Shown: positions 1-5,589 of the stretch, one piece after another | Numbering within the stretch: the first letter of the stretch is position 1 | How the letters are laid out: each line of letters starts with the position of its first letter | Assembly: GCA_903843315.1 (NCBI GenBank) | Contig: CAIMPQ010000025.1 | Span: 1 to 6,946 of the forward strand | DNA length: 6,946 nt | Direction of reading: 5' to 3' | Source: an uncultured beta proteobacterium | GTDB lineage: Bacteria; Pseudomonadota; Gammaproteobacteria; Burkholderiales; Burkholderiaceae | Position numbers and translations under genes: made by a program | The notes under the pieces: generated by a model | Told to the model about the DNA's origin: nothing | The model's input: only the letters and a program-made list of their open reading frames with translations | Databases searched by the model: none

Positions 1-214
1 CAAACCCAATGAGCGAGACAAGGCGCAGGCGGCTATTAACTTTTTTGTTTTTGGCACCATGGCATTTACTTCATTCGGATCCGGCGCGCTGATTACTTCC
101 CAGGGATGGAGCATTCTGAATATTGGTTCACTCGTTCCGGTCATTGTGACAGCGGTAGCGCTTCTGTGGCTCGCAAGCCAGAACAAGAAGCATCGTAAAG
201 TACATTCGACCTAA
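1..214 (+). CDS. MFS transporter, C-terminal fragment
   Basis: This is the last 70 codons of a gene that begins before the window, read in the frame starting at base 2 and ending at TAA 212-214. The fragment begins with a charged loop (KPNERDKAQ). Two hydrophobic segments follow: one containing FFVFGTMAFTSFGSGALIT and one containing ILNIGSLVPVIVTAVALLWL. A basic cytoplasmic tail, NKKHRKVHST, closes the protein. The loop, the small-residue-rich helix, the SQGW turn and a final helix match the last two transmembrane segments (TM11-12) of major facilitator superfamily permeases. It would be an inner-membrane transporter, and the substrate cannot be told from this end. Only 7 bp separate its stop from the stop of the convergent gene at 222, and no hairpin terminator is visible between them. 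Confidence 0.8.
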   Translation, partial: KPNERDKAQAAINFFVFGTMAFTSFGSGALITSQGWSILNIGSLVPVIVTAVALLWLASQNKKHRKVHST

Positions 215-221
215 GAAATCT

Positions 222-1238
222 TTAAGAAGACTTGGCTAGCGGTAAATTGAATAACAGGTTTTGAGGTTTCAATTTCAACTGCTGCTGCTCATTCATCGCG
301 ATCGCCATATAGACTGGTTTGCCTGCCTGAGCTTTTGCCACCGCAGCCTCATCAATGAAGTCCAAACGGAATAGGCAAATGATCTTCTCAAGCTCATCAG
401 CTTCCACCAGCTCTTTGTTGAAGAGCTTATTGAGTATTTCAGTAGCTACAGCGTCTAAACCCACATGCCAGGACCATTTAGGATCGGTAATTTGTTGCAT
501 GGGAGTAATGCGGACACTGGCACCTAAAAAATGCTGAATCCATTTTTCTAGAACACGGCAAAAATGATTAATCGGCTCATGACCAAAATTGAGTTGCACC
601 GCAAAGTCAAAATGCGCATTCCGGGCCCAATATTCATCCGCATTGTCTTCATGCAACACATCTAAATCAGCCGACCTCATCGTCATGGACTTACCCTTCA
701 GCAAATCCATAATATTTCCGGTATCGCCTGCCTGAGCATTACGTACCACCGTCTCCTCATCCGCCCCCATCACAATACCGTCTTCAATAACGCTGATCTT
801 CTGGGTTCTAAAAAAGAGTTCACCCATACGCGCTTCTAATGGATGAGCATCTTCACCCAAGATATGTCGTACAAAAATCTGGGCAAGCTGAGAAACAAAC
901 AAAGGGGGTACATCGACACCTTCACCTGTGAATAAACTCATATAGAAACTCTCTAAAGAGTGAGCCGCTAATATACGCACCCGATACCGCAACCACACGC
1001 GATAGTTTTCTTGAATATCCTCATCGGCCATTGCAGCAATATCACTCTCAGCAATCTCAGCTCGCGGGTTCTCTGTTAAGCGTTGATGTAAGGATTGCTC
1101 CTTAGCGCAAGATTCAGGAACCAAACTCAACTCTGGTCTTTGCATATACGTACGCAAAAAGTCGTCGGTCACCAATAATTGTCGATCAGGGCTGACCGCC
1201 AGGGTTTGATATGCAGAATTAGGCCAATAATTGGTCAT
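222..1238 (-). CDS. DUF6352 family protein of unknown function
   Basis: A 338-residue protein without signal peptide or membrane segment, so probably cytoplasmic. From memory it resembles the DUF6352 family found in Burkholderiales. Stretches I recognise are WPNSAYQTLAV at the N-terminus, VTDDFLR (23-29), RPELSLVPESC (34-44), ENYRVWLRYR (77-86), GVDVPPLFV (107-115), WSWHVGLDA (255-263) and the C-terminal KPQNLLFNLPL (324-334). The middle (about 134-200) is charged and includes an IEDGIVMGADEET segment. No enzymatic motif can be named. The start at 1238 gives a typical family N-terminus, although the upstream bases contain no clear Shine-Dalgarno. The gene is divergent from the FKBP gene, with 87 bp between the starts, and convergent with the permease. 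Family membership is fairly sure; the function is unknown. Confidence 0.8.
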   Translation of the reverse strand: MTNYWPNSAYQTLAVSPDRQLLVTDDFLRTYMQRPELSLVPESCAKEQSLHQRLTENPRAEIAESDIAAMADEDIQENYRVWLRYRVRILAAHSLESFYMSLFTGEGVDVPPLFVSQLAQIFVRHILGEDAHPLEARMGELFFRTQKISVIEDGIVMGADEETVVRNAQAGDTGNIMDLLKGKSMTMRSADLDVLHEDNADEYWARNAHFDFAVQLNFGHEPINHFCRVLEKWIQHFLGASVRITPMQQITDPKWSWHVGLDAVATEILNKLFNKELVEADELEKIICLFRLDFIDEAAVAKAQAGKPVYMAIAMNEQQQLKLKPQNLLFNLPLAKSS

Positions 1239-1263
1239 ACGTTTCGGTTAAATTGAGTTCACC

Positions 1264-1300
1264 AACAGGATATATAGAGCTCAGAATATACTAGCCATCC
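1264..1300 (+). promoter_or_regulatory. Candidate promoter region for the FKBP gene
   Basis: The 87-bp divergent interval between the DUF6352 and FKBP starts is AT-rich and must hold both promoters. On the plus strand, TATACT at 1287-1292 matches the -10 consensus at five of six positions and would give a transcript starting near 1299. No good -35 lies at the proper distance (AACAGG at 17 bp). A second TATATA at 1271-1276 could serve either strand. The assignment is tentative. Confidence 0.3.
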
Positions 1301-1314
1301 CATTTGCGTGAAAT

Positions 1315-1320
1315 AGGAAA
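1315..1320 (+). promoter_or_regulatory. Ribosome binding site of the FKBP gene
   Basis: AGGAAA sits 5 bp before the ATG at 1326. It is the clearest Shine-Dalgarno in the window and supports that start. Most other genes here have weak or no recognisable site. Confidence 0.7.
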
Positions 1321-1325
1321 CCATC

Positions 1326-1673
1326 ATGAGTGAACTCAAAAAAATTGATACCGTTGTAGGCGACGGAAAAGAAGCATCCGCCGGCAATCATGTCGACGTC
1401 CATTACACAGGCTGGCTATATGACGAAAATGCCCCTGACCATAAAGGTCAGAAGTTTGATAGCTCACTAGACCGTGGTCAGCTGTTCAGCTTCCCCTTAG
1501 GTGCTGGTAACGTGATTAAAGGCTGGGATGAAGGTGTTGCTGGTATGAAAATTGGTGGCAAGCGCACCCTGATCATCCCATCTGAAATGGGTTATGGTGC
1601 CCGTGGAGCAGGCGGCGTCATTCCACCAAATGCCACCCTCGTATTTGATGTTGAATTGCATGGCGTAAATTGA
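1326..1673 (+). CDS. FKBP-type peptidyl-prolyl cis-trans isomerase
   Basis: A 115-residue single-domain FKBP that catalyses cis-trans isomerisation of X-Pro peptide bonds, probably as a cytoplasmic folding helper because no signal peptide is present. Aligned by eye with human FKBP12, the residues of the FK506/proline pocket are kept: Y27 in VHYTG, F44-D45 in KFDSS, F54 and F56 in FSFPLG, V63-I64 in NVIKGW, W67, Y90 in GYGARG and F107 in VFDVEL. The loop between VHYTGW and KFDSS is longer than in FKBP12 and includes DENAPDHKGQ, a form I associate with Burkholderiales FKBPs. The length is normal for a stand-alone domain. The gene stands alone: DUF6352 diverges upstream and a strong terminator follows 31 bp after the stop. 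Confidence 0.96.
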   Translation: MSELKKIDTVVGDGKEASAGNHVDVHYTGWLYDENAPDHKGQKFDSSLDRGQLFSFPLGAGNVIKGWDEGVAGMKIGGKRTLIIPSEMGYGARGAGGVIPPNATLVFDVELHGVN

Positions 1674-1700
1674 TCCCTGCCTTTTAATAGAGGCATTAAG

Positions 1701-1727
1701 AAAAGGCCACCCGAAGGTGGCCTTTTT
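1701..1727. terminator. Bidirectional intrinsic terminator
   Basis: GGCCACC (1705-1711) pairs perfectly with GGTGGCC (1716-1722) around the loop CGAA. Four A precede the stem and five T follow it, so a U-tract is made on both strands. It lies between the stop of the FKBP gene at 1673 and the stop of the convergent transglycosylase gene at 1760, and so can end transcripts from either side. Confidence 0.9.
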
Positions 1728-1759
1728 ACTGAGATTCTTTTAAGGAACTGTAGCGCTAA

Positions 1760-2794
1760 TTAAGAACGTAAATCCTTACCGTTCAGAGTTAAACGATTGG
1801 TGGAACGAATTTGGCAAAGGCTAATCAAGCGATTTCTCTCCGCTATCACCTTATCAGCATAACCACCATCATCTTCTGCATTGGCAGCACCAACGTAATA
1901 CTTCAAACCATTACGCAATGAGCCTGCGGTGGCAATCAGGTATTTCAAGATATAGGCGCCAACACGAATATTTACCTCTGGCTTTACCGCTTCGGCTGTA
2001 CCGCCGTATAAAGCGTACTTATCTTTATGCACTGAAGTCATTACCTGCATCAAACCTTCTGCACCAGCATGACTTTTTGTATTCGGGTTGAAGTTAGACT
2101 CAACAGAAATCACCGCTAAGAGCAACACAGGATCAATGTTGACTTCTTTGGCAATCAAAATCGTATTCGAAACATACTCTTCAATCTTGGCGCGATCCAG
2201 GCTGTATTTCTTCTCAAAAAAATCAGCAACAGCGCGTTGATTTTGAATCGAACCCATTAAGTTGCCGTCTAAAGCCTGCGGATCCATCTTGGATGTAGGA
2301 ATACGATCAGCCAAGTGGGAGATCGACTTCACTTGCAACTGGGCGACCGATGGCATCAATAAAGCTACCGTCTGATGCTTAGCGGCATTGAGCCCAACAG
2401 AGGCGGCATTTGATTTACCGTAGATCACTGAAGCGATTTCAGTACTTGCAGCTTGATTGCTATCTTCGTTTGCGGCCTTATATTGTTCGAGCATGCCAAA
2501 ACCATTGCTCCACACCATATGGCGAGCTTCGTCAGGAACCAGGATACGGGCAAGATCAAAAGGACCTGCATTGGTGCCGTTACCAGAAAGCCAGAAGCCT
2601 ACAACCATGAAGACACCTACAACGAGTAAGCCATTAATGACGCGGTAAACCGGGGTCATTGCATGTGCAAGCAGATCTTTAGCAGCCAGCATGACTGGTT
2701 GCGGATCCTGCATCTCACTCAAATTGTTCGTTATACATTTACTCATTCTTTTTTTGCGACCCCTCAAAAATCGATACTCTGATTTATGTTGCAT
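1760..2794 (-). CDS. Membrane-anchored lytic transglycosylase (SLT domain)
   Basis: A 344-residue protein with a short N-terminal tail and one hydrophobic segment at about 52-70 (LLVVGVFMVVGFWLSG). A poorly conserved periplasmic linker runs to about 190. A C-terminal SLT/lysozyme-like domain spans about 208-325. Catalytic Glu is E232 in ISVESNFNP; GLMQ (247-250) and NIRVGAYILKYL (275-286) are the other family motifs. Such enzymes cleave the MurNAc-GlcNAc bond of peptidoglycan, forming 1,6-anhydroMurNAc. The usual AYNAG motif is replaced by YYVGAAN (299-305). With no signal-peptidase site obvious after the hydrophobic segment, I infer a type II inner-membrane anchor with the catalytic domain in the periplasm. 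The start is uncertain: ATG 2794 fits the promoter, while a second in-frame ATG at 2746 (MSKC) has GAGGGG 13 bp upstream. Both leave the anchor intact. Confidence 0.9.
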   Translation of the reverse strand: MQHKSEYRFLRGRKKRMSKCITNNLSEMQDPQPVMLAAKDLLAHAMTPVYRVINGLLVVGVFMVVGFWLSGNGTNAGPFDLARILVPDEARHMVWSNGFGMLEQYKAANEDSNQAASTEIASVIYGKSNAASVGLNAAKHQTVALLMPSVAQLQVKSISHLADRIPTSKMDPQALDGNLMGSIQNQRAVADFFEKKYSLDRAKIEEYVSNTILIAKEVNIDPVLLLAVISVESNFNPNTKSHAGAEGLMQVMTSVHKDKYALYGGTAEAVKPEVNIRVGAYILKYLIATAGSLRNGLKYYVGAANAEDDGGYADKVIAERNRLISLCQIRSTNRLTLNGKDLRS

Positions 2795-2818
2795 CGCAAT
2801 ATCTTAAAAACATGGGTC

Positions 2819-2847
2819 ATCCTAAGAAGGTTCTTATATCAAGTCAA
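2819..2847 (-). promoter_or_regulatory. Sigma-70-like promoter of the transglycosylase gene
   Basis: Read on the minus strand, TTGACT (2847-2842, five of six matches to -35) is followed after exactly 17 bp by TAGGAT (2824-2819, four of six matches to -10). Transcription would begin near 2812, giving a leader of about 18 nt to the ATG at 2794 or about 66 nt to the ATG at 2746. A perfect dyad overlaps the -10. Confidence 0.55.
2823..2836. repeat. Perfect dyad TAAGAA-GG-TTCTTA in the promoter spacer
   Basis: TAAGAA (2823-2828) and TTCTTA (2831-2836) are perfect inverted copies around GG. The dyad overlaps the predicted -10 and the promoter-proximal spacer of the transglycosylase promoter, where a repressor would block polymerase. 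Whether a protein binds here is inference. Confidence 0.5.
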
Positions 2848-2863
2848 GCATAAGCAACTGTAT

Positions 2864-2881
2864 TTCGATAACTTTTCGATA
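2864..2881. repeat. TTCGATA direct repeat at 11-bp spacing
   Basis: TTCGATA occurs at 2864-2870 and again at 2875-2881, one helical turn apart. The pair is flanked by GTATTTC (2860-2866) and its inverse GAAATAC (2884-2890). It would lie roughly 52-69 bp upstream of the predicted transglycosylase transcription start, where activators of the response-regulator type often bind. The repeat is seen directly; the role is inferred. Confidence 0.4.
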
Positions 2882-2886
2882 TGGAA

Positions 2887-2904
2887 ATACGGGAGATCCC
2901 GTAT
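2887..2904. repeat. 18-bp palindrome ATACGGGA-GA-TCCCGTAT
   Basis: Two perfect 8-bp arms surround a central GA. The arms are GC-richer than the AT-rich surroundings. A two-base centre is too small for a stable RNA loop without opening pairs, and no T-run follows, so an operator for a dimeric regulator is more likely than a terminator. It lies about 83 bp upstream of the predicted transglycosylase transcription start and about 365 bp from the nuclease gene. Confidence 0.5.
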
Positions 2905-3260
2905 AAGGCCTCTCATTTTTATAATTAGTCTATTGAATTCAACAACTTATAGATGTTAGGGGCCACTAATTTCATAGTGTAAAAAAATGACTAATTTGGG
3001 ACTTTTTTACGATTTTCAGCGAAAAATAGAACTCAATAACCATATATCTAGTGTTTAAAGGGGCTCTTATTTCTACCGGTAGTACAAAGCAAAAAATGCT
3101 GCAAGGCATTATTTCTAAAGCATTTCTGATTTCAAGAGAGCGCTGAATTGGATTTTTTGGTCTCGGCAAACCCAGATTCTGATTAGCCCCTTATTAGCCC
3201 TATAGCTAGCTTTGGCAAAAATGAGGAAAGCGCTTACGGCACACCCTACACTTAGCTTCT

Positions 3261-4277
3261 ATGAAACTCTTTCGTACATTCATTACCCTCTTAGCGCTAA
3301 TAGCACCCCTCAGTGCCTATGCCTTATTTGATGAATGCAAGGAGCTATTCCCAAATCAACAAGTTCCTACTAGTCAGCAAATTGGGCGCGATCTTTGCTT
3401 TGATAGTTTTGCTATCTATTACTCGCCGACTGATAAGAAGCCTATCTATACAGTGGAAAAGCTGAGTCGAGAACAATTACTAGCCCCACACCCCCGAAGA
3501 AGCAATCAGTTTTATGAGGAGGCCCGACTGCCGTTCTCAGAACGCTCACTGCTCTCAGATTATCGTGGCAGTGGCTACGACCGCGGCCACAATGCCCCAG
3601 CGGGTGATATGAGTAATGAAAGGTCGATGGCCCAGTCTTTCTCCTTGGCTAACATGATGCCCCAGGCACGACAAAATAATCAGGGCATTTGGGCCAAGAA
3701 TGTAGAAGAGCCAACCAGGCTGTATATCAAGAGAACTGCTGGGGATGTCTACGTCTTTACCGGCTCTACCGGAAATAGTGGAAGTATTGGGAAAGGTCGA
3801 GTCACTATTCCGAGCCATCTGTATAAATTGGTTTATGACCCCAATAAAAAACAGGCCTGGGCTTATTGGGTTGAGAACACCAACGAAGCCAGCATGAGTC
3901 CACCAATTACCTATCAAGACTTAATGCAAAAAACAGGGATTGATTTTCATTTGCCCGTGAATGGAGAATCCCATGTGTCACAGCAGATACCGACAGAACC
4001 AAAACCAAATAAGGTCCTTATGGGCGGCTGGTATCCAGTCTTCTTTGATAACTTCGCACCTGCGAAGGTAGATCAGCTCATCAAAAGCATTCAAGAAGGT
4101 CGGGTCGCAAGCATTCAGATTCAATATGACCGCAATAGGGAACTAGCTCAGAAGATTGCTACACAAATTCAAACTCAAAGCCCAATTATTCCCAGTCAGG
4201 TTCAAAGCAGTCCGCCCGATTCTCCAACTGTTACTTATGAACGCAATCGCGTCACCGTAATCGTTCGTTCAAAGTAA
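3261..4277 (+). CDS. Secreted DNA/RNA non-specific endonuclease (DRGH family)
   Basis: A 338-residue exported nuclease of the Serratia NucA/EndoG type, which cuts DNA and RNA using one metal ion. A signal peptide occupies residues 1-21 (hydrophobic TLLALIAPL, cleavage after AYA). The catalytic domain spans about 45-235. DRGH is at 107-110, with H110 the general base, followed by NAPAGDM. By alignment with Serratia nuclease, N140 in NNQGIW is the Mg ligand and E149 or E150 its partner. YVFTGS (164-169) and the closing TGIDFHLP (225-232) fit the family. About 95 more residues follow: GGWYPVFFDNFAP (255-267), a helical stretch, a Q/S/P-rich linker and YERNRVTVIVRSK. No Shine-Dalgarno is seen before ATG 3261; GAGGAAAG lies about 30 bp too far upstream. 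Likely periplasmic or secreted, serving nucleic-acid scavenging or defence against foreign DNA. The last 9 bp overlap the convergent DUF3820 gene. Confidence 0.93.
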   Translation: MKLFRTFITLLALIAPLSAYALFDECKELFPNQQVPTSQQIGRDLCFDSFAIYYSPTDKKPIYTVEKLSREQLLAPHPRRSNQFYEEARLPFSERSLLSDYRGSGYDRGHNAPAGDMSNERSMAQSFSLANMMPQARQNNQGIWAKNVEEPTRLYIKRTAGDVYVFTGSTGNSGSIGKGRVTIPSHLYKLVYDPNKKQAWAYWVENTNEASMSPPITYQDLMQKTGIDFHLPVNGESHVSQQIPTEPKPNKVLMGGWYPVFFDNFAPAKVDQLIKSIQEGRVASIQIQYDRNRELAQKIATQIQTQSPIIPSQVQSSPPDSPTVTYERNRVTVIVRSK

Positions 4278-4511
4278 TTTTGACCTGGCTTCTAAGCCAT
4301 GCGCGCGCTGAATAGGCGCAAGTAAACCACGCAATCCATTGTGATCAAGGGTATGCATTAACTCTAATAGCTGTCCCAGCTCACTTTTCGGAAAACCCTC
4401 GCGCGCAAACCAGGCTAAATAGTTTCCTGGCAAATCTGCCAAAGCACGCCCAGCGTACTTACCAAAGGGCATCTTCATCAAAACGAGTTTTTCTAACGCT
4501 TCTGCATTCAT
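4269..4511 (-). CDS. DUF3820 family small protein
   Basis: An 80-residue cytoplasmic protein. The core LMKMPFGKYAGRALADLP, then YLAWFAREGFP, then ELGQLLELMHTLDHNGL closely matches the DUF3820 family (from memory), a small domain of unknown biochemical function. It is sometimes compared with nucleic-acid-associated or exonuclease-linked proteins, which I cannot confirm here. I chose ATG 4511 (MNAEALEKLV) because homologues begin about 10 residues before MPFGKY. The open frame extends to ATG 4631, but those 40 extra residues are unlike the family and would run through both Fur boxes. ATG 4559 is a weaker alternative. No clear Shine-Dalgarno precedes any of them. It is convergent with the nuclease gene, overlapping by 9 bp, and divergent from the iron-regulated genes. 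Confidence 0.85.
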   Translation of the reverse strand: MNAEALEKLVLMKMPFGKYAGRALADLPGNYLAWFAREGFPKSELGQLLELMHTLDHNGLRGLLAPIQRAHGLEARSKLL

Positions 4512-4585
4512 GGGAGAAATATTACAAGCAAAGCCAATAAACCTTAAACATTCCGCCATTTTTCTAAAGATGGTCATATCAGTCA

Positions 4586-4604
4586 ATTGAGAATCATTCT
4601 CATT
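4586..4604. promoter_or_regulatory. Fur box 1 (over the -35)
   Basis: ATTGAGAAT-C-ATTCTCATT is a 19-bp dyad with eight of nine paired positions. It closely fits the Fur (ferric uptake regulator) operator form common in proteobacteria, AATGAGAAT-N-ATTCTCATT. It covers the -35 element TTGAGA of the plus-strand promoter, so Fur-Fe(II) bound here would exclude RNA polymerase when iron is plentiful. Confidence 0.85.
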
Positions 4605-4616
4605 TGATGCTATATT
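4587..4616 (+). promoter_or_regulatory. Fur-controlled promoter of the DUF6662-FMN-apbE genes
   Basis: TTGAGA (4587-4592, four of six matches to -35) and TATATT (4611-4616, five of six matches to -10) are separated by 18 bp. Transcription would start near 4623, leaving a leader of about 35 nt before ATG 4658. Both elements are embedded in Fur boxes, which supports the promoter and predicts repression in iron-replete cells. Confidence 0.7.
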
Positions 4617-4632
4617 GAGAACCATTCTCATT
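4614..4632. promoter_or_regulatory. Fur box 2 (over the -10 and start site)
   Basis: ATTGAGAAC-C-ATTCTCATT is almost the same as Fur box 1: over 20 bases (4586-4605 against 4614-4633) only one differs. The two centres are 28 bp apart. This copy covers the end of the -10 and the predicted transcription start, so two Fur dimers could cover the whole core promoter. Confidence 0.8.
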
Positions 4633-4657
4633 TAGACTTTACAACCACCAACCTGAT

Positions 4658-5578
4658 ATGACTATGAAATTAACCATTAAAAGATTGATCGCTTTTAGCT
4701 GCTTACTCGCTGCTGCACTCCATTTTTCTTTTGCCCATGCGGGTGAAGGCGTTTTTGGCTGGATCTACACACTAGACCTTCAACCCAAAGGTAAGCTTGA
4801 ATTTGAGCAACGTCTACAACTCAATAAAGCACAGGCTGCTGGTACCTACGATGCATGGACAGCCCGAACAGAGCTCGAGTATGGATTAACAAATGATTTG
4901 CAAGTCGCTGGTTACATCAATTCGTATTACACCAATGCAGACCAGAATTACACCAACGCAGAGGCATGTGGTGATTCGCCAAGCTGCACTGGTGGGTTTG
5001 GCGTTCCCTCGTCACATGATCCCTCAACTGCTTATAAAAAAAGTGGTATTGAAGGCGGATCTTTAGAAGCCATTTACCGCATCACCAATCCCGTTACTTC
5101 CCCTGTAGGCATTGGTCTTTATATTGAGCCGACTTGGGGCCGCAATAAAGATGAGCTTGAAGCAAGACTCCTCTTGCAATCCAACTTTATTGATGACCGA
5201 TTGATTTTGGCTGGCAACGTCGTGGTTGCAAATGAACGACTTAAATTTATTGAGAACGGCAATGTTCCTGAATCCATGCTGGATTTCTTAGTTGGCGCTA
5301 GCTATCGTTTCGCCCCAAAGTGGTCTGCCGGAGTAGAGGCGCGCTTTCATAACGATTATTCAGAGCTCAATCTACGCAATCAAGTGCAACGTGCCACTTT
5401 TGTAGGTCCTAATATGCACTATGCCGCTAAAGATTGGTGGGTTACAGGGGCTTGGCGTTACCAATTGGCTGGCGGAACCTGCATGGGTGGTGGCGAGGCT
5501 GAATGTTCAGACGCTCGAGTTTGGGACAGCCATTCTGTGAATGAATTCATCGTCAAAGTGGGCTTTCCACTCAACTAA
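4658..5578 (+). CDS. Exported DUF6662-like protein, probable outer-membrane beta-barrel
   Basis: A 306-residue protein with a clear signal peptide (KRLIAFSCLLAAALHFSFAHA, cleaved after residue 28 before GEG). The mature part begins GEGVFGWIYTLDLQPKG, followed by FEQRLQL and a TARTELEYGLTNDLQVAGYI segment. This beginning resembles the DUF6662 family as I remember it. Alternating polar and hydrophobic strands with many aromatic residues (YRITNP, GIGLYIEPTWGR, FLVGASYRFAPKW, WWVTGAWRYQL) suggest an outer-membrane beta-barrel. The last residue is Asn (VGFPLN) rather than the usual Phe. Two cysteine pairs, C104/C110 and C275/C283, lie in Gly/Ser-rich loops and could form small disulfide loops. ATG 4658 and ATG 4664 are both possible starts with weak ribosome sites. 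It is the first gene after the Fur-controlled promoter, so a role in iron-limited growth is inferred. Its substrate or partner is unknown. Confidence 0.8.
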   Translation: MTMKLTIKRLIAFSCLLAAALHFSFAHAGEGVFGWIYTLDLQPKGKLEFEQRLQLNKAQAAGTYDAWTARTELEYGLTNDLQVAGYINSYYTNADQNYTNAEACGDSPSCTGGFGVPSSHDPSTAYKKSGIEGGSLEAIYRITNPVTSPVGIGLYIEPTWGRNKDELEARLLLQSNFIDDRLILAGNVVVANERLKFIENGNVPESMLDFLVGASYRFAPKWSAGVEARFHNDYSELNLRNQVQRATFVGPNMHYAAKDWWVTGAWRYQLAGGTCMGGGEAECSDARVWDSHSVNEFIVKVGFPLN

Positions 5579-5589
5579 CAGATCACCCT

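Larger units (their letters stand above)
2795..3260. other. 466-bp AT-rich intergenic region, no convincing gene
   Basis: The interval separates the divergent transglycosylase and nuclease genes. It holds the transglycosylase promoter, a cluster of dyads and repeats at 2823-2904, and small inverted repeats: CACTA/TAGTG at 2964-2979, ATTTTC/GAAAAT around 3012-3026 and AATGC/GCATT around 3095-3110. It also holds a pair of ATTAGCCC repeats at 3182-3200. I recognise no tRNA, small RNA or gene remnant. None of the small hairpins has the GC stem plus T-run of a good terminator. Confidence 0.6.

Noticed and set aside
214..240. Terminator between the MFS and DUF6352 stops
   Set aside because: Only weak A/T-rich complementarity without a GC stem is present, so it cannot be supported.
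355..537. 60-codon plus-strand frame with Ser-rich start
   Set aside because: Antisense to the DUF6352 gene; low-complexity product with no support.
2410..2648. Two plus-strand open frames of 60-66 codons
   Set aside because: Both lie opposite the transglycosylase coding sequence and have no family features.
2887..2904. The 18-bp palindrome as an intrinsic terminator
   Set aside because: The centre is only two bases, no T-run follows on either strand, and no gene ends nearby.
2972..3169. 65-codon open frame on the minus strand in the long intergenic gap (MPRPKNPIQRSLEIRN...)
   Set aside because: No recognisable motif, no ribosome site, AT-rich non-coding composition and a random-looking protein. 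I treat it as chance.
2908..3180. Phage attachment site, tRNA or gene remnant in the AT-rich gap
   Set aside because: I looked for a tRNA cloverleaf, long direct repeats and integrase or transposase fragments and found only short repeats that are expected by chance in AT-rich DNA.
3555..3917. 120-codon open frame on the minus strand
   Set aside because: Lies wholly inside the nuclease gene, opposite its conserved DRGH core. It is a shadow of that gene.
4512..4631. N-terminal extension of the DUF3820 gene to ATG 4631
   Set aside because: The added 40 residues do not look like the family and would encode through both Fur boxes and the promoter of the divergent operon. ATG 4511 gives the normal family length.
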